Position numbers and translations under genes: made by a program. A DNA stretch of 42,619 nucleotides from Bradyrhizobium sp. 190. GTDB lineage: Bacteria > Pseudomonadota > Alphaproteobacteria > Rhizobiales > Xanthobacteraceae. The DNA lies in the NCBI RefSeq assembly GCF_023073415.1, contig NZ_JADPJL010000076.1, forward strand, positions 1-42,619. The letters run 5' to 3'. The notes below the pieces were generated by a model that had not been told where the DNA came from, made no database searches, and was given only the letters and a program-made list of their open reading frames with translations. Positions 1 to 7,128 of the stretch are shown here, one piece after another. Position 1 is the stretch's first letter. The number at the start of each line of letters is the position of its first letter.

Positions 1-379
1 GATAAATCTCGATCCGCTCTTCAAGGCTGAGCTGGCAATAACATTGTCCCATCGCAACAACACCATAGCAGGTGTTGCACTTGTTCTGTGAACCAAGGGC
101 ATCCAGTACGCCCGCGGCCTATCGGTTCAATCACTGGCGCCTCTGCAATACTGGGTCACCCGCCCCAGTGCGCAATTGCGCACAAGGCGGGTGACAGCGC
201 ATTTCGCCAAAATCAGGGCCCGGCCTAGCGACGGCAGGACGCCCGACGAAGTTTATGCTAGCAGGCAATCGATCTGAAACTGGCGGCGCAATGAAGCCCG
301 GAGTTCATCTGGCTTTGCCGCCACTTCAGGTCGCATCTTTGTAGGTTGATGAAAGTTGAAATTCGCGGAGGCGGCGAAG
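1..379. other. Gene-free left edge with a strong hairpin
   Basis: I see no convincing gene here. The plus strand reads GRTPDEVYASRQSI followed by a stop at about 237-284. This resembles the C-terminal tail of IS3-type transposases, but nothing upstream in that frame supports a transposase. The clearest structure is the inverted repeat at 155-195, listed separately. Confidence 0.4.
155..195. repeat. Nested palindrome / REP-like hairpin
   Basis: Outer arms GTCACCCGCC (155-164) and GGCGGGTGAC (186-195) are perfect reverse complements. They enclose the self-complementary GTGCGCAATTGCGCAC (168-183). The whole could fold into one long stem. The core resembles the GAGCGCAATTGCGCTC palindrome near 4355, so it is probably a dispersed repeat and not a terminator: there is no T-run and no upstream gene in the window. 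Confidence 0.6.
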
Positions 380-1081
380 ATGAGAACGACTGAATGGCAA
401 AATGCTGTCAGGCATCTGAGGTCTTGGGCTCCGACCTTGTTCGTCGCCGTTCTTCTGTTCGGGTTTGCGTTCATCGCACTGGAAGTGACCGAAGGAGAAC
501 CTATCGCGTTCGACCGCCGGTTGATGGTCGCCCTTCGCGATGCGTCCGACTTGTCGCGACCAATTGGGCCGCCATGGTTGCTCGACGTTGTGCGAGACAT
601 CACGGCACTGGGCAGCACTGCGGTACTCGCACTGCTGGTCACGATCGTAACGACGTTCCTTTTTGCTACAGGCAAGCGTCACGCCGGTTTGTTCGTCCTG
701 ACGACGGTCCTGAGCGGTGCCCTTCTCAATACCCTTCTCAAGCTTGCCTTTGCGCGAGCGCGCCCCGATATCGTCACTCCACTCACTCAGGTCTCTACAC
801 TGAGCTTTCCGAGTGGGCACGCAGCAAGTTCGGCTGTCTGCTATCTGACGCTCGGCTTGATGCTCGCTCAGACGCAAGCTTCCCGCTTAGTTCGCATTCA
901 TCTCATAATGACCGCCGCGATCCTGACCCTGTTGGTCGGTGTCAGCCGCATATATCTCGGAGTTCACTATCCGAGCGACGTGCTGGCGGGCTGGTGCTTC
1001 GGCATTGCGTGGGCGCTAACTTGCCAGATGCTCATGTCGTATTTTCAGCGTACCGGGAGGATCGAGCAGCCGAGTGACTAG
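380..1081 (+). CDS. PAP2-family membrane phosphatase
   Basis: Integral membrane phosphatidic-acid-phosphatase type 2 protein, 233 aa. Such enzymes hydrolyse lipid phosphates (phosphatidate, undecaprenyl pyrophosphate, phosphatidylglycerophosphate). All three signature motifs are visible: KLAFARARP (near residues 121-129), FPSGH (143-147) and SRIYLGVHYPSD (near 190-201), with the catalytic His in the last one. Several hydrophobic helices surround them. I chose the ATG at 380 because GGAGG lies 8 bases upstream (367-371). A TTG at 356 in the same frame has no ribosome site. The substrate cannot be read from the sequence. Confidence 0.9.
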   Translation: MRTTEWQNAVRHLRSWAPTLFVAVLLFGFAFIALEVTEGEPIAFDRRLMVALRDASDLSRPIGPPWLLDVVRDITALGSTAVLALLVTIVTTFLFATGKRHAGLFVLTTVLSGALLNTLLKLAFARARPDIVTPLTQVSTLSFPSGHAASSAVCYLTLGLMLAQTQASRLVRIHLIMTAAILTLLVGVSRIYLGVHYPSDVLAGWCFGIAWALTCQMLMSYFQRTGRIEQPSD

Positions 1082-1198
1082 CCCTCGCTATGGGAGCATA
1101 GCGGACATGGCTAGACTTGCCGCTGGCTCAGCGGTCGTGATGAGAAAATCAGAAGGTCGGGTCCTCGCCTACCTTCAAGATGCGCGATCGATGATAGA

Positions 1199-1235
1199 TG
1201 GTAGGCACGGCGCAAGGGCGCCTTTGCCAACCCTA
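1199..1235. repeat. Degenerate half of a REP-like element
   Basis: It matches, with a few changes, the right arm of the full element at 3373-3463 (GGTGGGCACGGCGCAAGAG... ending TTTGCCCACCCTAC). Only one arm is present, so it is probably a decayed copy. Confidence 0.55.
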
Positions 1236-1249
1236 CGCCGCTACACCGT

Positions 1250-1495
1250 TCACTGTGTTTCCTCGGTGGCGGGCTTCGATGCGGACTTCGGCTGCTGCGC
1301 CTTGGAACCCATCTCCTGACAAGGCAGTTGCGTCCATGAGCCGTCGGCCGCCTGCTGATAGGCATGGCAGGAGCCGGCCGCAGGCGCTTCGGTTGTCTTC
1401 GTTGTATGGGAATTCGAGTTCCTGGCGAGCGTCGGCGCTGCCAAGGTGAGGAGGGCGGCCGCCGTACCGAAGAAGATCGCTTGCCCTAGTCGCAT
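1250..1495 (-). CDS. Small secreted protein, function unknown
   Basis: 81 aa. It begins MRLGQAIFFGTAAALL and shows a typical Sec signal peptide with probable cleavage near APTLA-RN. A short mature domain follows with two cysteines (GSCHAYQQAADGSWTQLPCQE) that could form a disulfide, then a Gln/Lys/Ala tail. The start at 1495 is preceded by AAGGAG at good spacing. An upstream in-frame extension to 1600 has no signal-peptide logic and is rejected. It probably acts in the periplasm or outside the cell. No family recognised with certainty. Confidence 0.75.
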   Translation of the reverse strand: MRLGQAIFFGTAAALLTLAAPTLARNSNSHTTKTTEAPAAGSCHAYQQAADGSWTQLPCQEMGSKAQQPKSASKPATEETQ

Positions 1496-1650
1496 GGGAA
1501 ATTCTCCTTTGTCGAAACGCGATGCCTTTTTACTAAAAAGGATTGTGGAAATTTTTGGGAATGCCCATGGGTATGCCAGCGCCTGCTTAACGCTTTGCAA
1601 ACGCCGCGGGCCGCTGATCGGCCGCAGGACGAATTCTGTTCTCGGGCTGC

Positions 1651-1676
1651 GGAACCAGTTCCTACAACCGTGCGTT
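1651..1676 (+). promoter_or_regulatory. EcfG (general stress response) promoter
   Basis: GGAAC (1651-1655), a 17-base spacer, then CGTT (1673-1676). This is the EcfG consensus known from Bradyrhizobium and other alphaproteobacteria. Transcription would begin near 1684, about 25 bases before the ATG at 1708. This also argues against the TTG at 1675, which overlaps the -10 element. Confidence 0.75.
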
Positions 1677-1707
1677 GGCTAGGCATCATGCCGAAGGTAC
1701 GGCGTCC

Positions 1708-1947
1708 ATGCGTCCGCAAAAGTCACTCTTCAACGCACTGCTTACCCATTTCCTGATGGGCGTGGCGCTTGGGCTATCGCTGGTGCTGTTGCTTGGCCTG
1801 ATCGATGCCTTTCACGTCAGAGACCTCGTCGCGAAAAGCGACGCACCTGTTCAGACCACGGTGATGCTGGTCACGACCTACGGCCTGATGTTCGGGATCG
1901 GCGCGGCGCTGACCGGGCTGGTGCTGACGCTGGAGGAGGAGAGCTGA
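1708..1947 (+). CDS. Small two-helix membrane protein, stress-regulated
   Basis: 79 aa, starting MRPQKSLFNALL. Two hydrophobic stretches (about residues 10-32 and 52-72) are separated by a short polar loop; the protein ends in acidic LEEES. GAAGG lies about 10 bases before the ATG. It sits directly behind a perfect EcfG promoter, so it is probably a member of the general stress regulon. Small inner-membrane proteins without assigned function are common in that regulon. Role unknown. Confidence 0.75.
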   Translation: MRPQKSLFNALLTHFLMGVALGLSLVLLLGLIDAFHVRDLVAKSDAPVQTTVMLVTTYGLMFGIGAALTGLVLTLEEES

Positions 1948-1975
1948 CGGCGAATGCGCAGGCTCCCGCTGCTGA

Positions 1976-2410
1976 TTAGCGGCGCAGGCGGGCGATCGTG
2001 CCTGCGATGATCTGCATGGCGACGCCGACCACCCATCCGGCCATGATCATCAATATCCATGCCAAATGCGGATCGTGGCGCAGGACGATCAGGCCGACGC
2101 TAGCGAACGCCGAGAACGCCGCGAGAAAGGTGCCGATCGCGCTGAGCAGGTCCGGCGTGTCGATCTTGCCGTCCCAGCCGCCATCGGTGGGCCGGCCGTT
2201 CGATGCAGTGAGGGGGCGGGGCGGCGTATCGATGCCGAGATAAAAGCCGACGGCGCCGCCGATCATCATCAGGAGCAGGAAGGCCTGATTGGTGAGTGCA
2301 GAATGGCTCGTTCCCACCAGCGCCGCCACAAACAACCCGCTCGCCGCGCCTGCCATGGCAAGTCCAAGGCGTTCCAGAACGTGGGCGACTTTTCGAACGC
2401 GGGTTTGCAT
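1976..2410 (-). CDS. Hypothetical four-helix membrane protein
   Basis: 144 aa. It has about four transmembrane segments in two hairpins (around 15-33, 42-60, 88-108 and 115-137), with a polar central loop rich in Pro/Gly/Asp. The charged N-terminus (MQTRVRKVAHVLERLG) would lie in the cytoplasm. No family signature recognised. It is convergent with the gene at 1708. No strong ribosome site is seen before the ATG at 2410. Confidence 0.7.
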   Translation of the reverse strand: MQTRVRKVAHVLERLGLAMAGAASGLFVAALVGTSHSALTNQAFLLLMMIGGAVGFYLGIDTPPRPLTASNGRPTDGGWDGKIDTPDLLSAIGTFLAAFSAFASVGLIVLRHDPHLAWILMIMAGWVVGVAMQIIAGTIARLRR

Positions 2411-2577
2411 GGTCGTGAGCCCGCCGGTTAAAGAGAGAGATTAGGACGGTTCCCGGCAAGGTGGAAGCAACCTAGCGGTGCAGATGGTGCGCTGAACTGA
2501 TTCACGCAAGATGTGGCCAGCAACGAGATGGTAGGACGCAATATCGGAGCGCATTTGTTGCGATGGGAGACGCGAAC

Positions 2578-3366
2578 ATGAGCCTGCTCGACAATCCATT
2601 CGACCCTGCGCGCGAGGCGGCGCTCGTCACCGGCGCGGGCAACGGGATCGGCCGCGCGATCGCACAAGCCCTGGTCGGCGAGGGCGTGCGCACGGTGTTC
2701 GCCGACGTGAACCGGGAGACGGTGACGGCGGCCGTCAACGCTTCGCCGCGGCCGGAGCTTGCCGTGCCCTGGGTCGGCGATCTCGCCGATCCCGCCGCGC
2801 GCGATGCGCTGCTGGCGGAAGCAGCCAGCGCGCTGGGGCACGTGACGCATTTCGTGCACAGCGCCTCTCCGCCGCGGCGCGAAGCCGATCACGTGCTTGG
2901 CGTCAGCACGGAGACCTGGGCGCAGATGCATGCGGTGAATCTTGAAGCCGGATTCCATCTCTCGCGCGAACTGACGCGAAAGCTGATCGCCGACAAGAAG
3001 CCCGGCTCGTTCCTGCTGCTGACCTCGCTGCATGCCGGCACCCCGCGCAACCTGCCGCACTACTCGACGTCGAAGGCGGGGCTTTCGATGCTGGTGAAGG
3101 AATTGGCCAAGACGTTCGGCCGCTTCGACATCCGCGTCAACGCGCTGGTGCCCGGCGCGATCGCGGCCGGCGGCTTCGTCGCTGATCCTGCGCTCGCAAA
3201 ACACATTCCGCTCGGCCGGCTCGGCCAGGCCGGCGACCTTGCGCCGCTGGCGCTGGCGGTTCTGTCGAACCGGATATCGGCTTACGTCACGGGCGCCGCG
3301 ATCGTGATCGACGGCGGCCTGTCGCTGACGAACTGGTTCGAGCCGCCGGAGTTGGGGGATTTGTAG
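2578..3366 (+). CDS. Short-chain dehydrogenase/reductase (SDR)
   Basis: 262 aa, the usual length for a classical SDR oxidoreductase using NAD(H) or NADP(H). Visible are the cofactor motif TGAGNGIG (residues 18-25), catalytic Ser150 (LLTSLHAG), Tyr162 and Lys166 (YSTSK), and a C-terminal VTGAAIVIDGGLS. The usual NNAG motif is replaced by HSASP. The ATG at 2578 is chosen over 2563 because GGGAGA (2565-2570) lies 8 bases before it. The substrate is unknown. The stop codon TAG runs into the repeat at 3373. Confidence 0.88.
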   Translation: MSLLDNPFDPAREAALVTGAGNGIGRAIAQALVGEGVRTVFADVNRETVTAAVNASPRPELAVPWVGDLADPAARDALLAEAASALGHVTHFVHSASPPRREADHVLGVSTETWAQMHAVNLEAGFHLSRELTRKLIADKKPGSFLLLTSLHAGTPRNLPHYSTSKAGLSMLVKELAKTFGRFDIRVNALVPGAIAAGGFVADPALAKHIPLGRLGQAGDLAPLALAVLSNRISAYVTGAAIVIDGGLSLTNWFEPPELGDL

Positions 3367-3372
3367 GGGTTT

Positions 3373-3463
3373 GTAGGGTGGGCAAAGCGAAGCGTGCCCA
3401 CCATTAGCGCGCCGCCGCGACGAGATGGTGGGCACGGCGCAAGAGCGCCTTTGCCCACCCTAC
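3373..3463. repeat. REP-like palindromic element, full copy
   Basis: It starts GTAGGGTGGGCAAAGCGAAG and ends CTTTGCCCACCCTAC. The arms are imperfect inverted repeats, each with its own small hairpin. It lies between convergent genes. The same family recurs in part at 1199. Confidence 0.75.
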
Positions 3464-3466
3464 ATC

Positions 3467-3622
3467 CTACGCGCTATGTCCCTGATGCTTCGCGTGCCAT
3501 TTCGGGCCGGGGCCGCGCATGTAGTGCAGCTCGGGGCGGTAGCGGTTGCGAGCAAGATCGACCAGGCTGTGCCAATGGATCACGATTTCTGCCAGGCGTC
3601 GGAGCAGCGGCATGACCAACAT
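3467..3622 (-). CDS. Small basic protein with HYMRGPGPKW motif (copy 1)
   Basis: 51 aa, basic, beginning MLVMPLLRRLAEIV and ending near KWHAKHQGHSA. It follows the DUF6894 gene by 9 bases; the upstream stop is part of TGAGGGG, which serves as its ribosome site. A paralogue with the same order lies at 5681-5863, sharing PLLRRL, RYRPE and HYMRGPGPKW. Conservation of sequence and of gene order in two copies is the main evidence that this very short frame is real. Function unknown. Confidence 0.7.
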   Translation of the reverse strand: MLVMPLLRRLAEIVIHWHSLVDLARNRYRPELHYMRGPGPKWHAKHQGHSA

Positions 3623-3631
3623 GACGACCCC

Positions 3632-3865
3632 TCAATGCAGCTTGCCGAGCATGGACGAAAACGGCAGGACGAGGATTTCGTCGTTGAGATCGTCGCTGAC
3701 ATGCAGCGTCCAGTCGCGCCAGTCTTCCGGGCCCTGCGCCGTTATCAGCGACTGCACGACGCGGGCGGCGTGATCGCGCACCTCAGTCAGATTTCCGACG
3801 GCGGTACCGCGCTGGTCGACGCATACACCTTCGGAATTGGAGTAGTGGAAATAGACTTTTGCCAT
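3632..3865 (-). CDS. DUF6894-family protein (copy 1)
   Basis: 77 aa. It starts MAKVYFHYSNSEG and has the family pattern: an N-terminal FHYSNSEG strand, a central alpha-helix with VRDHAARVVQSLI, then DWRDWTLHVSDDLNDEI and a hydrophobic end. DUF6894 proteins are common in Bradyrhizobium, often in several copies; their function is unknown. It is about 70 percent similar by eye to the copy at 5873-6106. It is the first gene of a two-gene unit with the peptide gene at 3467. Confidence 0.85.
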   Translation of the reverse strand: MAKVYFHYSNSEGVCVDQRGTAVGNLTEVRDHAARVVQSLITAQGPEDWRDWTLHVSDDLNDEILVLPFSSMLGKLH

Positions 3866-4016
3866 GTCCGACTCCCGCGATTGCGACTCACGCTGAAAAA
3901 TACCAGTCGGAAGACCAGCTTGATATTCGGGGAGATTGCGGACGGGATATTACGGGGACCGCAGGTGGAACCGCGCGATCCCTAAACCTGTCCGAAAATT
4001 ATCCGTCTCAGTGGGA

Positions 4017-4042
4017 GGAACGAGACTTTCGGTTCGGCAGTT
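4017..4042 (+). promoter_or_regulatory. Possible EcfG promoter (one mismatch)
   Basis: GGAAC (4017-4021), 17 bases, then AGTT (4039-4042), one base off the CGTT consensus. It lies about 70 bases before the small gene at 4111. It is weaker than the two perfect copies at 1651 and 6366. Confidence 0.4.
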
Positions 4043-4110
4043 TTCATGAGGAAGCCGCGACGGTCGAAACGCTGCGGTGTGGACTGGTGGAACCCTGGGA
4101 GAGCGACATG

Positions 4111-4293
4111 ATGTCGGAAATGCAGATCCACACGATTGCGCGCCAGATGATGGAGAAGCATGGCCTCACCGCGATTGCGCAAGCCGCCCACAATGCGCTG
4201 GCTTGCGAGAGCAAGGGCGATGCCGAGGAAGCCAGGGAGTGGCGCCATATCGAAGACGCCATGAAGATGATGCGGGGACCGCACCAGAGCTGA
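4111..4293 (+). CDS. Small helical protein, function unknown
   Basis: 60 aa, hydrophilic and largely helical: MQIHTIARQMMEKHG, then AIAQAAHNALAC, EAREWRHIEDAMK and a terminal RGPHQS. Proteins of this pattern (A..AA..A...EE.GD.EEA..WR.I..AI..L.G) recur in Bradyrhizobium genomes as uncharacterised small proteins; that is recollection, not a search. GGGAGAG (4097-4103) lies 7 bases before this ATG; the adjoining ATG at 4108 is also possible. Confidence 0.7.
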   Translation: MSEMQIHTIARQMMEKHGLTAIAQAAHNALACESKGDAEEAREWRHIEDAMKMMRGPHQS

Positions 4294-4315
4294 GTTCCGC
4301 GCTATCTGAAAGCCT

Positions 4316-4405
4316 GATGAGCCAACGGCGCGCGCGAATGCGCGCCTGGCGACGAGCGCAATTGCGCTCGCACAGTGGCGACGAGCGCCTCGCGCTCGCG
4401 CTGTG
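4316..4405. repeat. Cluster of short GC-rich palindromes
   Basis: It contains GATGAGCCAACGGCGCGCGC, the palindrome GAGCGCAATTGCGCTC, and GAGCGC...GCGCTC. GATGAGCCAACGG is shared with the elements at 17501 and 25440, so this is probably a mosaic remnant of the same dispersed repeats. Confidence 0.5.
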
Positions 4406-4432
4406 ATAACAGACTTCGTGTCGTCCGGCGTG

Positions 4433-5422
4433 CTACCGCAGTGGCATCGGCGGGCGCACCACCGGCTGGCCGTCATCGGCTATCGTTTGCTGAGGCGGTG
4501 CGGGCGGCAACGGTGCGGCGGCCTGCGCCGGCGGGTACGGTGCTGCAGGAGCGGCGGCGATCGGCGCCGGCGCAGAGGAATAGGCCGGCTTCGGCTTGCG
4601 CACGGGCGGCGGGGCGGCCTGCCGCGGCGGCGGCAGCGCCGACACCCTGGGGCGCTGGTTCTGCTCGGCTGGCCTGGCTTCGGCCGCTTTGGCCTCTGAA
4701 GCTTTGGCAAGCTCGCGCGCCATCTGGGCCTGACTCGCCTTGAGCTGCGCGATGGTGGTTTTCAACTCGTCGACCTGCTGGCCCATCGTAGCGAGATCCT
4801 GCGCCATCGATTGCAACTGGGCCGATTCCGCAGAAGGAGCGGGTGCTGCGGCGGTGACGGTAGTGGAGGCAGCAGTGCTGGGTTCGGGCTGAGCCGGTGC
4901 CGGCGCTGCCGCCGGTTGCGCGGCGGCCTGATCCGTTGCGGTGGCATCAGTGGCCGGGGTGCTCGGCTGCTCCGCGACGGCAGGCCCGGTTGCTGAAGGC
5001 AATGCAGCCAGCACGAAGGGCGGCGCCCACTCGGCGGCCATCGCCTTGGCTTGATCGCCATAATGCTGCCAGGCCGCGGCAGCCATGGCGCCGCACAGGC
5101 CGAGCAGCGCCATGACCACGCGCTTCACCCATTTGGACATCGGCCGTTCGCCAAGAGGCTTGAGACCATCCACCTTGATCTCGCTTGGCCTGACATTCTC
5201 AAGCTGGATATCGCGCGCGTCCGGGGCTCGAAACGTCGGTTCGACCTGCGGAATCGGGGCGCTGGCCGAAATCGGCGGCGTAACGTGAACCTGCGGCGCC
5301 GCTGGAGGGGCGGCCGGATCGTGCGCCAGCGGTGGCGCCTTTTCGGCATGCGCGTGCAGCAGCGATTCGATCGCAAAGACGTCGTGCGGATCGGTGTCTT
5401 TCAGCGTTGGCGTGGATTGCAT
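4433..5422 (-). CDS. Pro/Ala-rich single-pass membrane protein with coiled coil
   Basis: 329 aa. An N-terminal cytoplasmic part of about 95 residues, rich in Pro, leads to a conserved-looking block (IQLENVRPSEIKVDGLKPLG). One transmembrane helix follows (WVKRVVMALLGLCGAMAAAAW), then a long Ala/Pro linker, a coiled coil (LQSMAQDLATMGQQVDELKTT and on) and a Pro-rich tail. The start at 5422 has AAGGGA six bases upstream; the longer in-frame extension to 5548 lacks a site. It may be an envelope-spanning structural or scaffolding protein. No family recognised. Confidence 0.75.
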   Translation of the reverse strand: MQSTPTLKDTDPHDVFAIESLLHAHAEKAPPLAHDPAAPPAAPQVHVTPPISASAPIPQVEPTFRAPDARDIQLENVRPSEIKVDGLKPLGERPMSKWVKRVVMALLGLCGAMAAAAWQHYGDQAKAMAAEWAPPFVLAALPSATGPAVAEQPSTPATDATATDQAAAQPAAAPAPAQPEPSTAASTTVTAAAPAPSAESAQLQSMAQDLATMGQQVDELKTTIAQLKASQAQMARELAKASEAKAAEARPAEQNQRPRVSALPPPRQAAPPPVRKPKPAYSSAPAPIAAAPAAPYPPAQAAAPLPPAPPQQTIADDGQPVVRPPMPLR

Positions 5423-5680
5423 TGGCGGTCCCTTGCTCAGTCCAATGTCACCCGCATCGGGCGGCGAGCATGCTTTGGCAGGGTCGAAAAACCTCTGCCC
5501 GTAAAAACCCCTGCCTGTGCCGCCACACGGCCAGCGAGGTTTGACCAAAGCAAGGCGATCTCGTGGAGAGGTTGGGGCCGCAGGTTCCGGTGCTGGAACC
5601 GCCGTGCGAAGAAAGCGCTGACGGAATAGGGGTTTTCTGGATCTGGCACGGACCGCGCCGGGTGCGCGGCCGGTCGGGTC

Positions 5681-5863
5681 TTAGACGGCAGCACCTGCGA
5701 CGTCAGCGCGATGCCTGGCGCGCCACTTCGGGCCGGGGCCGCGCATGTAGTGGCGCTCGGGACGATAGGGGTCGCGGGCGCGCTCGATCAGGCGGTGGCA
5801 CCGCGCCACGATCGCATCGAGGCGGCGGAGCAACGGCATGAAGGGTGGTCGCGCCGGCAGCAT
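5681..5863 (-). CDS. Small basic protein with HYMRGPGPKW motif (copy 2)
   Basis: 60 aa, basic, MLPARPPFMPLLRRLDAIV at the N-terminus. It shares PLLRRL, a following amphipathic helix, YRPE and HYMRGPGPKW with the peptide at 3467. It follows the DUF6894 gene by 9 bases and uses TGAGAGG, overlapping that gene's stop, as its ribosome site. The two copies differ at many positions, so selection and not recent duplication keeps the motif. Function unknown. Confidence 0.7.
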   Translation of the reverse strand: MLPARPPFMPLLRRLDAIVARCHRLIERARDPYRPERHYMRGPGPKWRARHRADVAGAAV

Positions 5864-5872
5864 GGCAACCTC

Positions 5873-6106
5873 TCAGTGCGGCTTGCCGAGGACGAAGGCG
5901 AACGGCAGAACGAAGATCTCTTCGTCAAAATCGTCGTTCACGTGCACGACCCAGTCGCGCCAGTCTTCCGCGTCGCGTCCCATGATCAGCGACCGGACGA
6001 TACAGGCTGCGCGGTCGCGCGCCTCGGCGAGGTCGCTTACCGCTTCTCCGGAGCGATCGAGGCGGACTTCACGGGAATTCGAGCAGTGGAAATAAACCTG
6101 GGCCAT
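5873..6106 (-). CDS. DUF6894-family protein (copy 2)
   Basis: 77 aa, exactly the length of copy 1 at 3632. It starts MAQVYFHCSNSREVRLD and contains LAEARDRAACIVRSLI, DWRDWVVHVNDDFDEEI and FVLPFAFVLGKPH. AGGAGG lies 6 bases before the ATG. It is the first gene of the second DUF6894 plus small-basic-protein cassette. Function of the family unknown. Confidence 0.85.
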   Translation of the reverse strand: MAQVYFHCSNSREVRLDRSGEAVSDLAEARDRAACIVRSLIMGRDAEDWRDWVVHVNDDFDEEIFVLPFAFVLGKPH

Positions 6107-6189
6107 GTTGGCCTCCTGCGCTTAGGCGAAGCTACTCTTATTGGTACGAAGCTAGCGCCAGAAGGTTTTGCCAATCCGTGATGCACCTC

Positions 6190-6323
6190 ACAGTCAGCCA
6201 TTAAGATTTTATTAATGGTGCAGTGGTCAAATTTTAGGCATGGAATCGCAGCGGAACCGGACCTCCCGAGCCGGCAGTTGCAAGAGAAGGCCGGTGGCGT
6301 AACGCCCACCGGCCTTTTCTCTT
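6190..6323 (+). ncRNA. Candidate small RNA ending in an orphan terminator
   Basis: No plus-strand gene lies upstream, yet the stretch ends in a strong intrinsic terminator (6282-6323). Within it are a small stem CCATTAA/TTAATGG near 6203-6225 and an unpaired-looking GGACCTCCCGAG that could pair with Shine-Dalgarno sequences. No promoter is assigned with confidence. An alternative is that the terminator only insulates the promoter at 6366 from antisense or read-through transcription. Confidence 0.35.
6282..6323 (+). terminator. Intrinsic terminator without an obvious gene
   Basis: Stem AAGGCCGGTGG (6287-6297) pairs with CCACCGGCCTT (6306-6316), followed by TTTTCTCTT. AAGAG/CTCTT extends the base of the stem. 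Confidence 0.7.
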
Positions 6324-6365
6324 GGCGGCGACATGGCGAAATCACGGCGCTGTGAATCGCCCTTC

Positions 6366-6391
6366 GGAACAAGCATCTCGTCTCGTCCGTT
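6366..6391 (+). promoter_or_regulatory. EcfG (general stress response) promoter
   Basis: GGAAC (6366-6370), 17 bases, CGTT (6388-6391): a perfect match to the EcfG consensus. The ATG of the secreted protein lies 30 bases downstream, leaving a short leader with the ribosome site GGAGAG. Confidence 0.8.
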
Positions 6392-6421
6392 CGCTCTTCA
6401 TATGCAAATGGAGAGTGAGCA

Positions 6422-6775
6422 ATGAGGAAACTGACACTGCTTGGCGCGGCCGCGATTCTTGCGGCGGCGCTTGCAACACCTGCGATGTCGCAGGAAGCGA
6501 CCCAGGAACCCGGCATGATCGGGTTCAACTACCCGAACTCCAACTATCTGCGTGGCGGATATGGCGTTCGCCTGCCGAGCCGCCATGACTACAGCTACTA
6601 CGGACCTCGCGGGTATTACGGTCCGGGCTATTACCGTCCAGGCTATTACCGTCCAGGCTATGTCGGCGGCCCGGTCGGTGTGGCTGCCGGTGTGATCGGA
6701 GCGGCGGGCGCCATCGCAACCGCGCCTTACGCTGATTCTTATGCCTACTACGGCGACGAGCCCGGCTATTGGTGA
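6422..6775 (+). CDS. Secreted Gly/Tyr-rich protein, stress-regulated
   Basis: 117 aa. A Sec signal peptide (MRKLTLLGAAAILAAALA, cleavage near AMS-QE) is followed by a low-complexity Gly/Tyr/Pro region with near-tandem GYYRPGYYRPGY units, encoded by a direct repeat at about 6627-6660. A short hydrophobic Gly/Ala/Val segment (GVAAGVIGAAGAIATAP) and a Tyr-rich end follow. GGAGAG precedes the ATG. The perfect EcfG promoter upstream suggests a role in envelope stress or desiccation. Such Tyr/Gly-rich exported proteins have no known reaction. Confidence 0.8.
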   Translation: MRKLTLLGAAAILAAALATPAMSQEATQEPGMIGFNYPNSNYLRGGYGVRLPSRHDYSYYGPRGYYGPGYYRPGYYRPGYVGGPVGVAAGVIGAAGAIATAPYADSYAYYGDEPGYW

Positions 6776-6794
6776 GCTGGATTGTCACCTCATT

Positions 6795-6819
6795 AAAGCG
6801 GCCTCGCGGCCGCTTTTTT
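6795..6819 (+). terminator. Intrinsic terminator
   Basis: AAAGCGGCC (6795-6803) pairs perfectly with GGCCGCTTT (6808-6816) across a 4-base loop; the T-run is at 6814-6819. It follows the gene at 6422. Confidence 0.9.
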
Positions 6820-6833
6820 GTTGGCCGTTTGCT

Positions 6834-6946
6834 TCAGCGCGCGGCGTAGGACGACAGCAGCGCCAGAAAGATGATCGCGCTCAACACGGTTGCGCCGAGC
6901 ACGAGCCCCAATCGGATGCGGATGGAAGCGGAGGCGGGGTGGACAT
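6834..6946 (-). pseudogene. Possible frameshifted small membrane protein
   Basis: From the minus strand, one frame reads HPASASIRIRLGLVLGATVL and on to LSSYAAR-stop at 6834. This looks like a tiny single-helix membrane protein. The only nearby ATG (6946, after GGAGAGAC) is in a different frame; adding one C in the run after ATGTCC would join them into a 37-aa protein. It may be a pseudogene, a sequencing error, or chance. The rest of 6947-7128 shows no gene. Confidence 0.3.
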
Positions 6947-7128
6947 GTCTCTCCGTGCAGCAATCCGAAAAAGATACAGATTCATCCGGGGATTATCGAA
7001 GATCAATGAAGCTCGGCCTTAGGTGTCGCGTTGCGGCCTTCAGGTTCATTTGCCGCGGGGCCAAGCCTTGCATGGGAATAGCCCGCATGGTTCGAGTGCA
7101 TCATCCAATGTCTTAAGGGACAGGTGTC

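Noticed and set aside
236..285. IS3-type transposase C-terminus (GRTPDEVY)
   Set aside because: Only one short motif fits; no upstream transposase residues or terminal inverted repeats are seen.
2428..3435. 335-codon minus-strand frame over the SDR gene
   Set aside because: Shadow of the SDR, whose cofactor and catalytic motifs are intact on the plus strand.
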